Shown piece by piece: positions 10,207 through 20,732 of a stretch of DNA of 64,000 bases. The notes under the pieces were generated by a model, which saw only the letters and a program-made list of their open reading frames with translations, was not told the DNA's origin and made no database searches. The translations under genes and the position numbers were made by a program. Each line of letters starts with the position of its first letter. Within the stretch, counting starts at the first letter, position 1. Origin of the DNA: Adiantum capillus-veneris (lineage: Eukaryota; Streptophyta; Polypodiopsida; Polypodiales; Pteridaceae); NCBI GenBank assembly GCA_014529385.2, contig CM043958.1:81277525-81341524 (forward strand), read 5' to 3'.

Positions 10207-11385
10207 ATTTTTAACGTCTATGTCAGGCCGAAATCGGCCTATGAGACAAATCAAATGTACATGGTGTGTATGTCATCCGTCTATCGGAAAGACAAATGAA
10301 ACAAAACTAATACAAAACTGAACTGAATGTAGGTAGTGGGGTATCTGAGGAGGGATGGAGCTCTATCTCTAGGGGTATATGCATGTCTATATGCTCAAGG
10401 TAGTACAATCATGAGAATGCATCAAGCTATCTAGCTCCATCCTGTACTAATGGGGGGATGTAAGATGTGGTACATGGGCGAGTCTGGTGCCAAGGCTACC
10501 CGGATGAAAGCTGTCGGGTCGGCCCTCATATGGGCCACTCGCTCCTCAGTGGCACGGCGCTCCCGGGCTCGGATCTCCTCGATCTGTCGGTGGTGGGAGC
10601 TCGCGCCCCTGTTGCCTGTGACTCGTGGTCGTCGTCTAGCTCGGCTCACCTCCGCCTGTGGGAGTGTCACTCCCCTCTAAGTGTCTGGTGAGGGAGGGGC
10701 GGCAATCCTCTGAAAGAAGTCTGTGAGCTGCGACTGTCTCCCCTCTGTCTGTGTAGCTGTGTGTGGCTGTAGTAGTGTGTCCCGGTGGCTCTGTATCTCT
10801 AGTAAGAACCGTCCAAGCTGTCTCTGATCTCGAGAGTCCATGATCTCTCGGAGAGTGGGCTGTCCTCTGAATAAGGCCTCATACCTGCCTCTGATCTCAG
10901 TGTATGCTCTGCATCTACATACAAAGTGCTCCTCACTCTCCACCTCCTCTGTGCAGACTCTGCAGACTCGCTCCTCCCTGGGAACACCAGTATGTCTCCC
11001 GATCTCAATCTCTAACCTGTGTGAAGCCACTCTCAGCTGACCAATCGCCACCCGTGAGCTATGTGGCATATATGTGTCCATGTAGCGTGGTCTCTGTATG
11101 AACCCCCCAGACAATATGGTGAGAAACTGGTCTCTGTAATCTGACATCCTCGTCCCCAAGCCAGGTGACTCCCAGACTCTCCTAGTGTATAGCTGCCACA
11201 GATCCTCTCTCAATACCAAGTTCCTCTCACTGCGAGAGAGGTGAACATATGGTGAGTGGGGGTCGTACTGGAATGGTGGTAGGCTCTCCATGTCAAGACC
11301 GTGTCCCTCAAACCATGCTCTGACCTGTGAGAGAGAGAGAGAGAGAAGAAACCATGTAGCTCATACCATGCTGCCATCTGTGCAT
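10207..11385 (-). mobile_element. LINE-A relative, ORF2 C-terminal part
   Basis: The minus frame at 10677-11291 has 204 residues. It starts MESLPPFQYDPHSPYVHLS and carries a CCHC-like finger (CRVCTEEVESEEHFVCRC) equal in place to CPLCDMEPE in the other LINE-A copies, then RDQRQLGRFLLEIQSHRDTL. After a stop, 10431-10670 gives the arginine-rich C-terminus. This C-terminal region follows reverse transcriptase in many plant LINEs. Sequence divergence makes it a separate subfamily. A (GA)8 run at 11329-11346 interrupts the upstream part, and the copy is 5'-truncated near 11385. Confidence 0.75.
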
Positions 11386-11990
11386 ACCAAGATGATACGC
11401 ATTGTGTTGTCAAGTGCCTCTACTATGACACATTTTCGCCACTTCAAGGCATTGGTGGAAAATCAACATGACCAGACAATCAAGGTCCTCCGCACTGACA
11501 ATGGAGGGGAATATACTTCACATCAGTTCAAGGGACTTTGTCATTACGCAAGCATTAGGTATGAATTTTCAGTAAATGGTCGGGCCGAGCGCAAGAATCG
11601 CACCATTTTTTAAGCCGCCAGTGCCATGCTCTTAGGGGCAAGTTTGGACGACCGCTATTGGGAAGAAGCCACGGCCATAGGCTACTATCTTCAGAATCAG
11701 ATTCACTCTATCCTCGAATCCCTCTACCACACCCTACACGTTGAGGTACGGCCATCCACCTAATCTCAACCATCTTTGGTATTTGGGCATCGCGTACCGA
11801 CTACACACACACCCTGTATCAAAACTCTCTCCATGTGACTTTCACACCATTTTTGTCAGATACGGAGATCACCTCGGTATCAAGTCATACCGCCTCTATC
11901 ACCCCAAGCATCACACTTTTAGACATGTTCGATGTCATTATTACTAACGTGGCCTCCACTGAAGACGAAGGGGGTTAGGACTCCAGATTC
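11386..11990 (+). pseudogene. Ty1/copia integrase fragment
   Basis: The plus frame has FKALVENQHDQTIKVLRTDN, then GGEYTS, and VNGRAERKNRTIF, which are the second Asp and the Glu of the copia integrase triad. The usual PQQNG motif has shrunk to VNG. After a stop, AASAMLLGASLDDRYWEEA and further pieces follow the normal copia order toward the end of integrase. Several stops and frameshifts follow. There is no reverse transcriptase behind it, so it is an isolated relic. Confidence 0.8.
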
Positions 11991-12180
11991 CTAACCCTAA
12001 CCAACTTATTGAAGTCAGCCAAGGGGCCTAAAACCCTTAACCGAAGACATAGGGGGGTAGGATTAAAATCCTAACCCTGACCAACTTGCGGATTGATGCG
12101 CGGAGTGACCTAAAAACCCCCAAGAAACCTAAAGATTACTATTTTGCATAAAGATGATGGTGTGGCACACCTGTATGGCA
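11991..12180. other. Unassigned spacer
   Basis: No feature was recognised. The plus strand has a partial internal repeat (aggattaaaatcctaaccct near 12058 resembles ggactccagattcctaaccc near 11978). Confidence 0.4.
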
Positions 12181-12440
12181 TAGCCACTAATGTGGTCCTT
12201 AGTCGAGAGTGGTTATGGGTTAGGGTCATCATTAAAACGTAGCTATGAGCAGGGTTCGAATCCAATGGCGTGCACGTGCTACTGTTGCAGGAGAAGGATG
12301 TTCCTTCCTCTCCACTTATTTGTACAATCGAGCTTATGAAGCTCTCTTCTCAAGATGAAATAGAAGAACTCTTTTTGTGTTACTCGTTGTGTCATTTTTT
12401 GTCAATGTTGATAATGTTTTAAATGACAATTCATCAACCC
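12181..12440 (+). mobile_element. Candidate tRNA-derived SINE
   Basis: An exact B box, ggttcgaatcc, lies at 12253-12263. About 50 bp upstream is an A-box-like tagtcgagagtggttatgg (12200 onward) that resembles the D-arm of tRNA-Ser or tRNA-Leu. The spacing suits a pol III promoter. It is not a tRNA gene, because the acceptor stem and anticodon arm do not form. The right part runs into T-rich sequence near 12390-12420. A second copy would be needed to set the ends. Confidence 0.4.
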
Positions 12441-12589
12441 CGCATTCTTCTCTCTTCTCTTTCAACTATGGCTACTTCTCTCTCATCAGAATAAGCAAAT
12501 TACACATGTTGTGCAACATGGCATAGACGTGGTTACAGGCAGTAAGCCTGCAAGTAAAGAGCCCTAAAGAATGATTCATTCTCAGACTA

Positions 12590-13800
12590 CTGAGGTGGAA
12601 CATAAGCTTGCCGGTATCTCAGTAGAGGATTTATACAACCGAGTTCTTCACCATGGGCCTCTCCCATCTTGTTGCTAAAGAAAAAGGACAGTAGTATATA
12701 CATGTGCGTAGATTACCGTGGATTGAATGCAATTACTGTTAAGAACAAGTATCCGCTGCCGAGAGTGGATGAGTTATTTGATAAGCTCACCGTGCTCATA
12801 TCTCTATGAAGATAGACTTGTAGTCAAGGTATCATCAAGTACGCATTAATCTTGCTAATGTACCCAAAACTGATTTCCGAACAAGGTTTGGATACTATAT
12901 GTTTTTGATTATGCCCTTTGGGTTGACCAATGCGCCAGCTACTTTCATTGCTTATGGACAGTGTCTTGAAAACATATCTGAGCGAGTTTGTTATCGTTTT
13001 TCTCGATGACATTTTAGTGTATAGTGCCTCTGAGGAAGAGCACTTACAACATCTGAAGCGGATGTTTGACTTGTTACAACAAATAAGTTATATGCCAAGG
13101 AATCCAAGTGTGATTTCTCAAGGAAGAAATTCACTATTTGAGGCATGTGATTTCCGTTGTTGGGCTACATATGGACAAATACACAATGGATGCCATTAGG
13201 AGATGGACTTTTCCCAGAAATCTGAAAGAGCAGCAGATTTTTCTTCGAATTTGCAGTTTTTCCAGACGATTCGTTAAAAACTATGCTCATATTGTTGTTC
13301 CAATGGCAAGCCGACTAAAAGCCAAGGAAAAAACCGTTTAGTGGGAAGAAGCTCAACAGCAAAGTTTTAATACTCTCAAGGATGCATTAGCTACAGCTCC
13401 TATTTTAGCTATTTTGGACCCTATAAAACCATTTCTGTTAAAAACGGATGCTAGTAACCGTTCTATTGCCAAGCAGTCCTTCTGCACGAGGAAAGGCGCA
13501 TTTGAAAGCAAGAAGCTTGATTCTGTAGAGCAGAATTATTCAGCTTACGAAAGAGAACTCTATGCGATAGTGTCGACTTTGAAAATGCGGCGACATTATT
13601 TATATGAAGCTCAATTTGAGATTGTGTTTGACCATGAAAGTATAAAAGGGTTTACACAACAAACCGATTTGAAGGGTCGAAAGGCCAGGTGGGCTAAGAT
13701 TCTTTACGAGTATGATGCAAAGCTCTGGAATCATAAAGGACGATACAATGTGGTAGCTGATGCTCTTAGTCGTATGCCTGAGATCAACTCTCTTCTTTTC
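12590..13800 (+). pseudogene. Gypsy-5, Ty3/gypsy pol fragment (RT and RNase H)
   Basis: Broken plus frames give reverse transcriptase motifs in order: [46 protein letters not shown], and the catalytic FLDDILVYS near 12995. Then comes RNase H with LLKTDASNRS, SAYERELYAIVSTLKMRRHY and ADALSRMPEINS (13414-13800). At least four stops or frameshifts interrupt it. Gag, integrase and LTRs are absent. The right end is cut by the LTR of copia-2 at about 13826. Confidence 0.87.
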
Positions 13801-13825
13801 ACAGAGCTTCTGTTACCATATACAT

Positions 13826-14038
13826 GTGGTAGTGATGTGTGTGACACACTTAGGATCGCCGGGGCATTTTCTCCCTCACTAGGAGGTTTTTTTCCCGGTG
13901 CATTGTATATACGTCCATCACTCTAGGGCTAACTTATCTTTCATTATGCACTTAGCAATATATACTCTCTGTTGCGTGCCTTGAGCTTCTTCGTCTTCTC
14001 CAAGCTGTGTGTGTTTCCCTACAACCCTATTTCCAACA
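13826..14038 (+). mobile_element. Copia-2 5' LTR (start uncertain)
   Basis: The right end is well set: ttccaaca at 14031-14038 is followed two bases later by a primer site. The start is only a guess at a tgtgg, because no second LTR is present. A TATA-like tgtatata lies near 13903. The junction with gypsy-5 is somewhere between 13800 and 13860. Confidence 0.55.
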
Positions 14039-14040
14039 AT

Positions 14041-14053
14041 TGGTATCAAAGCA
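14041..14053 (+). other. Copia-2 primer-binding site
   Basis: tggtatcaaagca differs at one position from tggtatcagagc, the initiator-Met tRNA primer site used by most plant copia elements. Confidence 0.8.
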
Positions 14054-14395
14054 GGTTGCGTCCTCCCACGCTTACTCACCAACATCGCCAGCACATGCCT
14101 GCCACTTTCTTCAATTTGGGTGAGCTTTGGTGAGTGTCAACAGGTCACCAAATACTTCGAGTAAGCTTGTAGAGCTTAGTTTGCTCAGATTTCCATTCGG
14201 GCTCATTTCCGCCTCCGTTTCCACTACAGGCGCAGTACTGCGTAAGCAATTTCGTGATTTTGTGCAGAATTTAGTGCCATTTTCTACATAACAGGTCCCT
14301 TACAGTTTTCTTCAGGTTGTGCTATATAGCACGCGTTAGTCCCGATTCATTTCTCCTCTTTTCCGACAGTTTTCACATCAGGTGCACGCATCGCC

Positions 14396-14966
14396 ATGGC
14401 TGACAACAACACAGATGTGTTCACGATGTTTGCTGTTGAGAATAAATTGGATGGGGACAATTACCCAATGTGGGCTTACATGATGCAACATATTCCTATG
14501 TCAAAGGACATCTGGAATGTTGTCAAGGCATTGATATACGCCCTGGTTCTGAGGATACAAGCGATGTTAAGGATGTTGCAGGTTTTGGCGGCAAGGTTGT
14601 TGTTGCCAGAGTTGTTTTGCCTACGGCTGTGCAAACTCGTTGGGATGTTAGAAATGCGCAGACTTGTGCATTGATTGCCTTATCCTTGAAGCGCACTATT
14701 ACTCCATTCATTTCTTCAACTACATCTGCAAAACAGGCTTGGGATATTCTGGCTAGTCTTGAGGCTAAAATTGCATTGCTGCTTAAAGAGTTGGAATCGA
14801 AGATTATGCATGAGGAAGATGAAATGGACACTTTCCTTGCTGGTATCAAGGATATAAATGACCAACTTATTTCTGCAGGCGAAGTCATTTCTCAGAGTTC
14901 CCTTGCATAGATTGTTCTTGATGCTTTACCAGATTCTTACCAAACTTTTGCTAGTAATTGGAGACT
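14396..14966 (+). pseudogene. Copia-2 gag
   Basis: The gag polyprotein start is at 14396: MADNNTDVFTMFAVENKLDG, then DNYPMWAYMM, the usual LDG-NY-W opening of copia gag. A frameshift near 14530 moves the reading to the frame ending at 14910, with CALIALSLKRTITPFISS, AKQAWDILASLEAK and the helical part with a DEMDTFLAGIKDINDQL stretch. After a stop, VLDALPDSYQTFASNW continues until the sequence breaks at a T run (14968-14977), where LINE-B begins. Nucleocapsid and pol are missing. Confidence 0.85.
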
Positions 14967-15750
14967 TTTTTTTTTCCAAGAAAAAGATCCTTCTCTTAGT
15001 TAATGAAAACTGCCCATAGGGCTACAACCACCTCTACAAGAGAGGGCTACAACAAGCATGGTCTCCCAATCAAAAATAGCATATGTACAATGAGGCTAAA
15101 TCAAGAGATGGGAGGAGGAAAGAGCCACACAGGTGGACGGTAGTGCCATCTGAGCACACCCTAGACCAAAGTGAAGAAAGGCCTAGGACGCCAGAGTTTA
15201 AGGAAAGCCTCTCTGCGCTCTCACATGCGGTCGGAGCTGCACTGGAGTCGCTCGAACTGTCCTCTAAGAGTATGGATCAGTTCTAGCCAAAGATCCCGAA
15301 CTCTCTCTGCTAGTGGTAGGGCGAGCCTCGAAGATGCAGAAGCAACGGGCCCACCAGATGAACCAGAGTGTCAGGCCGCTGATGAGCTCCCAACACTCCT
15401 CTCTATCACTGCACCACTCCTGTGGAGTAAGCTCTGTAGAAGGCTGGAGTGTAGGTCGACCCCCCTGTATCACTATCATCCTGCTGGTGGAGGATAGCTC
15501 AAACTGAAGTGCTGGGCCTGTGAGCGTAGACCAAGCAGCTGCTCCCCATGTGTACTGTTGAGCAGTGGAAAGAGCTGGCATCAGTCAAAGAACACGAAGC
15601 CACACCTGTTGTGCTAAAGGACAGTCTCAAAGACAGTGACGCTGCACATGCGGCCGAGAGACCACTATGTACAAGCCAACTCCCAACAGTTGTAGCTCAA
15701 TGTGCTACCAGCCACTGGAACAAAGTGACTCGCCTCGGCTGTCTGGAGTC

Positions 15751-16721
15751 TCACAATCTCTCCCAAAAAGCTACCAAGAACTCAGCTGTGAGACCCTCTC
15801 CCTGCCAATGAGGTGCTGCAGCAGGACGAGTCTCTCTCTGCGCTGCCTGAATGCGACGTCCCAGCCGAACAGTGTACTGAAAGAAAGGGACACCTGGATG
15901 GTCCACTGAGGAAAAAGGATCCCTCCACAGCCACTCTCCAAGATCCCACTGTACTCGTGCCAGTGGATAGCTCTCCCAAGCCCACAGTCTCCAGTGACCA
16001 GTCTCAAGAGCTGCTGGGTCGGGATCTATGACACAAGTCCTCCCACAGATGCCCACCACTTGGATCCTCTGAAAACAGCACTCTGCGACCTGTGGAGCCT
16101 CTATTGCAACTCTATGTATACGTCCCTCACCCTGTAGCTCGAAAAACAGGGAGGGTACAGTCTCTGAACAAGCCCAAACTGAGATGAGAACCTCCAGTCG
16201 CGTGAAGGCTCCCATCCATCTGGACGCTGTTGACTCCAGAGGTGTGAGCCACTCAGCTAGTACTGCCTCTGAGATGTCCTGACACATGCTCTGCACCCCT
16301 CTCATGCCCTATAGTGAATGCCCTGAAGTTCCTCGGACAAGCCTGAAATCTGCAACCAGTCACCTAAAGAGCGTGCTGGACCCTCTGCCATGGGACCTCA
16401 GGAAACATGAGGCCGACTACCAACCAAGTGGCCTCTCTGAGTGCTAACCATGGGGTTCCAAACAAGGGGCTGTCACAGACGCTCCTCCGTGCAAGTAGGC
16501 TGATGCTTCTCTAGGCCTTTTCGAAGATGCTCCCAAGATCGGAGCAGACTCACACCAAAGCGGTCCTCCAGTCTCCTGCTCAAGCCAACTCTGCGCATCT
16601 CTGTGAAAATCCATCTAGTCAAGGGTCGCCACGGGCCTCCAGCTTGAGGCACTCTAGCACTAAGCCACTGAAGCAAGAACTCCTTCCACGGCTCCTCACC
16701 TGGAAGAAGTCCTCTGACCAC
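15751..16721 (-). pseudogene. LINE-B ORF2 C-terminal region
   Basis: Two frames continue ORF2 after RT. 16473-16721 (GLLPGEEPWKEFLLQWLSAR) follows the SHGGLGI-type block. 15751-16305 has 184 residues rich in Trp, Arg and Leu, ending VAFWERL. Similar Trp-rich C-termini close the ORF2 of several plant LINEs; I assign no activity. The plus-strand LINE-B lacks this part. 15000-15750 is the remaining 3' region with no frame I can place. Confidence 0.7.
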
Positions 16722-16864
16722 AAACTTCCCAAGAAGGGCTCTGCTCTGCTATGCTGGGTCTATGATCCCCAACCCTCCCCGAGAACAAGGAAGAGTGATG
16801 ACTTGCCATGCCACTTTGGCCCGGGCTATCTAAGTGTCACGCCCTGACCAAAGAAAGTTCCTGA

Positions 16865-18250
16865 TCACCCTCTCAACCTGGCTGATACAAGAACTCGAGA
16901 AGATCCACAAGAAGTGATGTACCACATAGAAGCCAACAACACCTGGTTGGCCACTACAACTCTACCTGCCAGAGAAAGTCGTGCAGAGCTCCAATGTAGC
17001 AACTTCCTCCTGATCGACAAGAGCTGCTCGGGAGACAAGTCCAAACCAACCTGACAGCCCAAGTACTGAACTGGAGTCCCTGGCGGAATCCACCTGAAAC
17101 CCGCACCTGGCATCCAATCAGGCGTAGGAGCACTACCAACCGAGAAAGCCACTGTCTTTCTCCAGTTGATCAGTGCGCCAAATGCACAACAGAAAGTCTC
17201 AAGAGCTTGCTCACACCTGTAAAGGTTGGCCCCCTGGCCATCCAAGTACAAGGCTGAGTCGTTTGCAAACTCAGCGTCCACAGCTCATCTCCCCAAATAG
17301 GGAGCGCTAAGCACCAAAAACCTGCTCATCGCCTCAACATAGAATAGAAAGAGGAAGGGGGCTAGAGGGCAGCGCTGTCTGACCGAACGTGTGAGCATGA
17401 AACGATCACCTCTACCGCCTGACAGAAGTACCTGACTGTGTGCCCGTTTGTGCAAAGTTGGCACCCCTCTGATCCAAGCATCTGAGAAGCCCATCCTACG
17501 TAGAGTGCCCTCCAAGAAGTCCCAGTCAACTCTGTCGTAGGCCTTCTCAAAATCGAGAAGAAGAATCACCAGATCCTCACCACGAAGCCGCGCGAGGGCA
17601 GAAGCCTCCCAAAAAGTAAAGATGTTGTCAAGGATACTACGCTCCTTGACAAAACCTGTCTGAGTTCCATGTATAATGCTCTCTAGAAGTGGCTGAATCC
17701 TCAAACTCAGAGCCTTGGCAAGAATTTTGTAGGCCGAGTCAAGGATGCTGATGGGGCGCCACTGCCAAATCTCATCCAAGGAACCACCCTCCTTGGGAAT
17801 GAGGTAGATCAGGCCCTCACTCATGCTGTCAGGCATCTCTCCTGTGTTAAGGATGTACTCAAAAGCACTGCAAAGATCTGAGCCAAGCAAGTCCCAGTAC
17901 TCCAAGAAAAAACTCGGAGTCAAGCCATCCTCACCTGGACAGCTACTACGGGGGAGTGCTCTCAGAGCCGTATGCAGCTCCTCTAGCTGAAGAGGCAGCT
18001 TAAGCCTCTGGCACATCTCCTCAGTCACAAGACAAGGCATCTGTGCCCACACCTGCTCTCTACATGCATGCAATCGCCCTGACTGAGGCTCTGCACACAG
18101 TAAATCACAATAGAAGTCAGTGGCAACTGCACGCATGTCCTCTGGCTCTGAAGGAACTGACCCATCGGGCCTCCTCAATTGACTGACCTTTGCATGCGTA
18201 TGCCGAGGTCCAACTGCCTCAAAGAAGGCGCCTCTGACTCTGTCACCCAC
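16865..18250 (-). pseudogene. LINE-B ORF2 reverse transcriptase
   Basis: The 321-residue frame at 17285-18250 carries non-LTR RT motifs: SSCPGEDGLTPSFFLEYW, LIPKEGGSLDEIWQWRPIS, TGFVKERSILDNIF, the motif-A block LLLDFEKAYDRVDWDFLEG, and the motif-B block SVRQRCPLAPFLFLFYVEAM, where the usual QGCPL is QRCPL. After a one-base loss near 17283 the frame at 16865-17281 gives motif C as FANDS in place of FADDS, then YLGCQVGLDLSPEQ and the thumb. The changed motif C would inactivate the enzyme even without the frameshift. Confidence 0.88.
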
Positions 18251-18420
18251 CTCGGTCCACTGAGATGCCTGTCGATGGAAAGCAAACTCATGGTGCCTCT
18301 CCTCTGTGCTAACAAGCTGCTCACGAGCCTGCTGTAACTACTCCTCCAACCAAGGACTGTCTGGATGCTGCTCCTACATCCTCTGTAAAGAAGCAACGCC
18401 CCGTCAGAGAACAGTTCTGC

Positions 18421-20006
18421 TTTCATCTACCTTTCCTGCCATGTTCCTCAACTGCTTTCGAACTCTGACCTTTCTTCATCCTCTTCATTCAGTGCCTTTT
18501 TAGGGCACTTCGCGGAGATGTGCTCAGTTTCCCCGCATCCAAAAAACTTTCCCTTTTTGATATAGCTGACCCTCTCTCAAAGAGTGAGCTGGGGTCGTGC
18601 ATCCTTTTCTTTGTTTTCCGGGTTACTCTTCTTCTTTCTACTTTCATTGCTAGAAGTCTCTTCGGTCCTCTGCGTCATGATCTCATCTGTGGGGTAAGTC
18701 AAATTGCCTGAATGAATGGCAAAACCTTATTTCGCATGACTCTTCAGTTCCTGAATGGAATCTGATTTTTGCTCTAACCAGTGATCTCGGATCTCTGTAG
18801 GACGTTCCAAGGTAAACCGATCAATCTGTTCTTTGAACGAGATCTTCTTAAATGAAGAAGCTAGTAGAAAAGAGCTCCCAAATCTCTCGGGATATGCATC
18901 CAATGTATCCTTCTTGGTCATCCGAAGATGGTTCCAAGCAGTTCTTATGTCGTGCTCGAACTCCCGAGTCAGCCATGAAGAAATAAAAAGCCTTTTAAAT
19001 TTCAGCCACTTAAGTGGCGCTTTCTTGTTCAATAGAAGAGTGGACCACCAAGTTCGAGCATTTCCCGTGAGTAAGAGGTAGCTGTCCGAATCTTGGAGTG
19101 CTCTGAGTAATGTCCTCCAGAGAAAGCTATCTCAAACTGCTGTATGAAGGCCAAAGCCTTCAAAGCATCTTGAAGTCCATAAAACGAGTCAAATTTAATT
19201 GACTGTCCACCTTTAAACTCTCGGACTTTCTTGCTTTTGTCTTCCATAAAGTCATATTGGTTGGCTCTATAAAAAGTCTTCTTCCTTACATGAAATCCGA
19301 TGTCGTCGGAGTCCGAACTATCCGCAGACGAGTCCTCTGTAGAACTGTCGAAACTGGGCAAGATTTAGACTTCTTTGCCTTTTTCTTGCCCTTTCCGAAG
19401 CTTTGCTTTTTGCTTCGCTTTTTCCCTTTTATGTCTTCTTCGCTCGAGTCGGAAGAGCTAGAAGAACTGTCAAAAAAAGAAGAAGAAGAAGAACTAGGTA
19501 CTCCTTCAAATCGCACACGCTTCTTCTGCTTTCTTGCCGAGGAAAATGTAGACTGACGACCCAAATAACCACGGAAGTCAATGCCTTTCTTCTGCTTTTT
19601 GTCGTGCTTTTTGGCTTTGTTTTGCGCGTCAAAAAGCTGGTAATCCGTGCATCAACCACCTCTTCTAATTCTTGCTCTGTAAACATCCTCGATGTAGGAG
19701 GTTGTTTGAGCGTCGGTTTGAGGGGTGGCTCCATGGTTTGCTGCCATTGTGAGTGCACCTCGTCGAAGGAGGTCTGGGTGAAAAATTTTGCAAGTTTAGG
19801 GTTCTTCGAAAAATTCATCAACTTTGTCGCTTCATCGACCAATCTCCGATGTTCCATCTTTTCAAGCTCCGCCTGAGTAGGCCGAGGGGGGCCGTACTCC
19901 TCGCGTGCAACTTCTTCGTGATCTCTTCCCGCATCTCCGGATGCAGAGGAAGTCGACTATCCTTTGCTTGAATCCATAAGTGCACGTAAAAAGGATCGGA
20001 TTTCAC
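18421..20006 (-). pseudogene. Gypsy-4 gag
   Basis: Broken minus frames form a gag. It begins near 20006 with MKSDPFYVHLWIQAKDSRLP, then ELEEVVDARI (19429-19857), a serine-rich spacer (19286-19564), and the capsid core with FDSFYGLQDALKALAFIQQF and APLKWLKFKRLFISSWL (18727-19361). That core matches the general retrotransposon gag pattern of W, FK..F and a LDAY..RF end. The zinc knuckle near 18560 reads FGCGETEHISAKC, with its first Cys replaced by Phe. The element is cut by LINE-B at 18420, so pol is missing. Confidence 0.75.
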
Positions 20007-20026
20007 GATAGAAAAGAAATCGGCCA

Positions 20027-20039
20027 GGCTCTAATACCA
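20027..20039 (-). other. Gypsy-4 primer-binding site
   Basis: On the minus strand this reads tggtattagagcc, one base from the initiator-Met tRNA primer site. It lies directly inside the LTR end at 20041. Confidence 0.75.
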
Positions 20040-20040
20040 C

Positions 20041-20682
20041 TGTAACAGACTTGGACACTCCAAGTCAAGAATCTACCGCGACACGATAGGAATTCACTTC
20101 AAAACAGTTCACAATTTGATTCGACACCGGCCCGGCCGAGTTCCGTGCCGAGTTCCGTGCCAAGAGATATTGGCCCCAAAGACTGGTGCCCCTTTCAATA
20201 TTTCTTTTTATATTAAATCTGTTGCCAAAGTACAAGGGAATGGTTGGGTCTCACTCTCAGACTCTGCGTCCAGATGATCTGAGAAGTGGGAGCCCAAGCC
20301 ACACTTATAGAGAGTTACAAGGGATGCCAAAAGAAGAGCCCCAAAAGCTGAAAATCAAAAGCTTCAAAAAATAAAGCAAAGTCCTCTCACAAGCCCTATT
20401 GGGGAATTAAAGCAACTCCCAAAAAGCAGTCCAATAACTTGCGTGGATTATTTAGCCTTGCATTGCGTAGCCAATTAGCATTGCCGTACAGCCCGCCATA
20501 CACAAACTGCTACGTCAGCTCTGCAGCACTTTTCCTGGTGTGATTTGCGGGGCTGCCGTACGGGCCTGCCACCTCAACAAGACAGCGTGAAGCCCGACCA
20601 CGTCAACATTTCAGGGACTGTCCACACCAAGGGGAGAGTGTGTGTGTGTGTAAACAGCCTGCCACGTCACTGGTTTGTGACA
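20041..20682 (-). mobile_element. Gypsy-4 5' LTR
   Basis: The inner end is fixed by the primer site. In element sense the LTR ends ctgttaca and may begin tgtcacaaacc (20682), which gives 642 bp and TGT/ACA termini. A TATA-like ctctataagtg lies at about 20302-20312 on the minus strand. A (TG)n run is at 20638-20650. The outer end has no second LTR to confirm it. Confidence 0.55.
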
Positions 20683-20732
20683 ACCAGTTCGAGTAGCGCG
20701 ATGATCCCATAACCAAGCGGCTAAGAGGATGG

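Larger units (their letters stand above)
14967..18420 (-). mobile_element. LINE-B, 5'-truncated, minus strand
   Basis: The minus-strand element ends at a short T run on the plus strand (14968-14977), which would be its poly(A) tail. It is cut at its 5' side at about 18420 inside ORF2. The order from right to left is the EN-RT linker, RT, thumb, and a long C-terminal region, collinear with the plus-strand copy at 57955-62125 (60006 onward). It lies between a copia-2 gag on the left and gypsy-4 gag on the right. No target duplication was identified. Confidence 0.8.

Noticed and set aside
19286-19564. Serine-rich or lysine-rich protein in alternative frames
   Set aside because: It is the low-complexity spacer of gypsy-4 gag read in several frames, not a separate gene.
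20683-20732. tRNA-like A box (taaccaagcggctaagagg)
   Set aside because: There is no B box after it, because gypsy-2 begins at 20733, and no cloverleaf can form.
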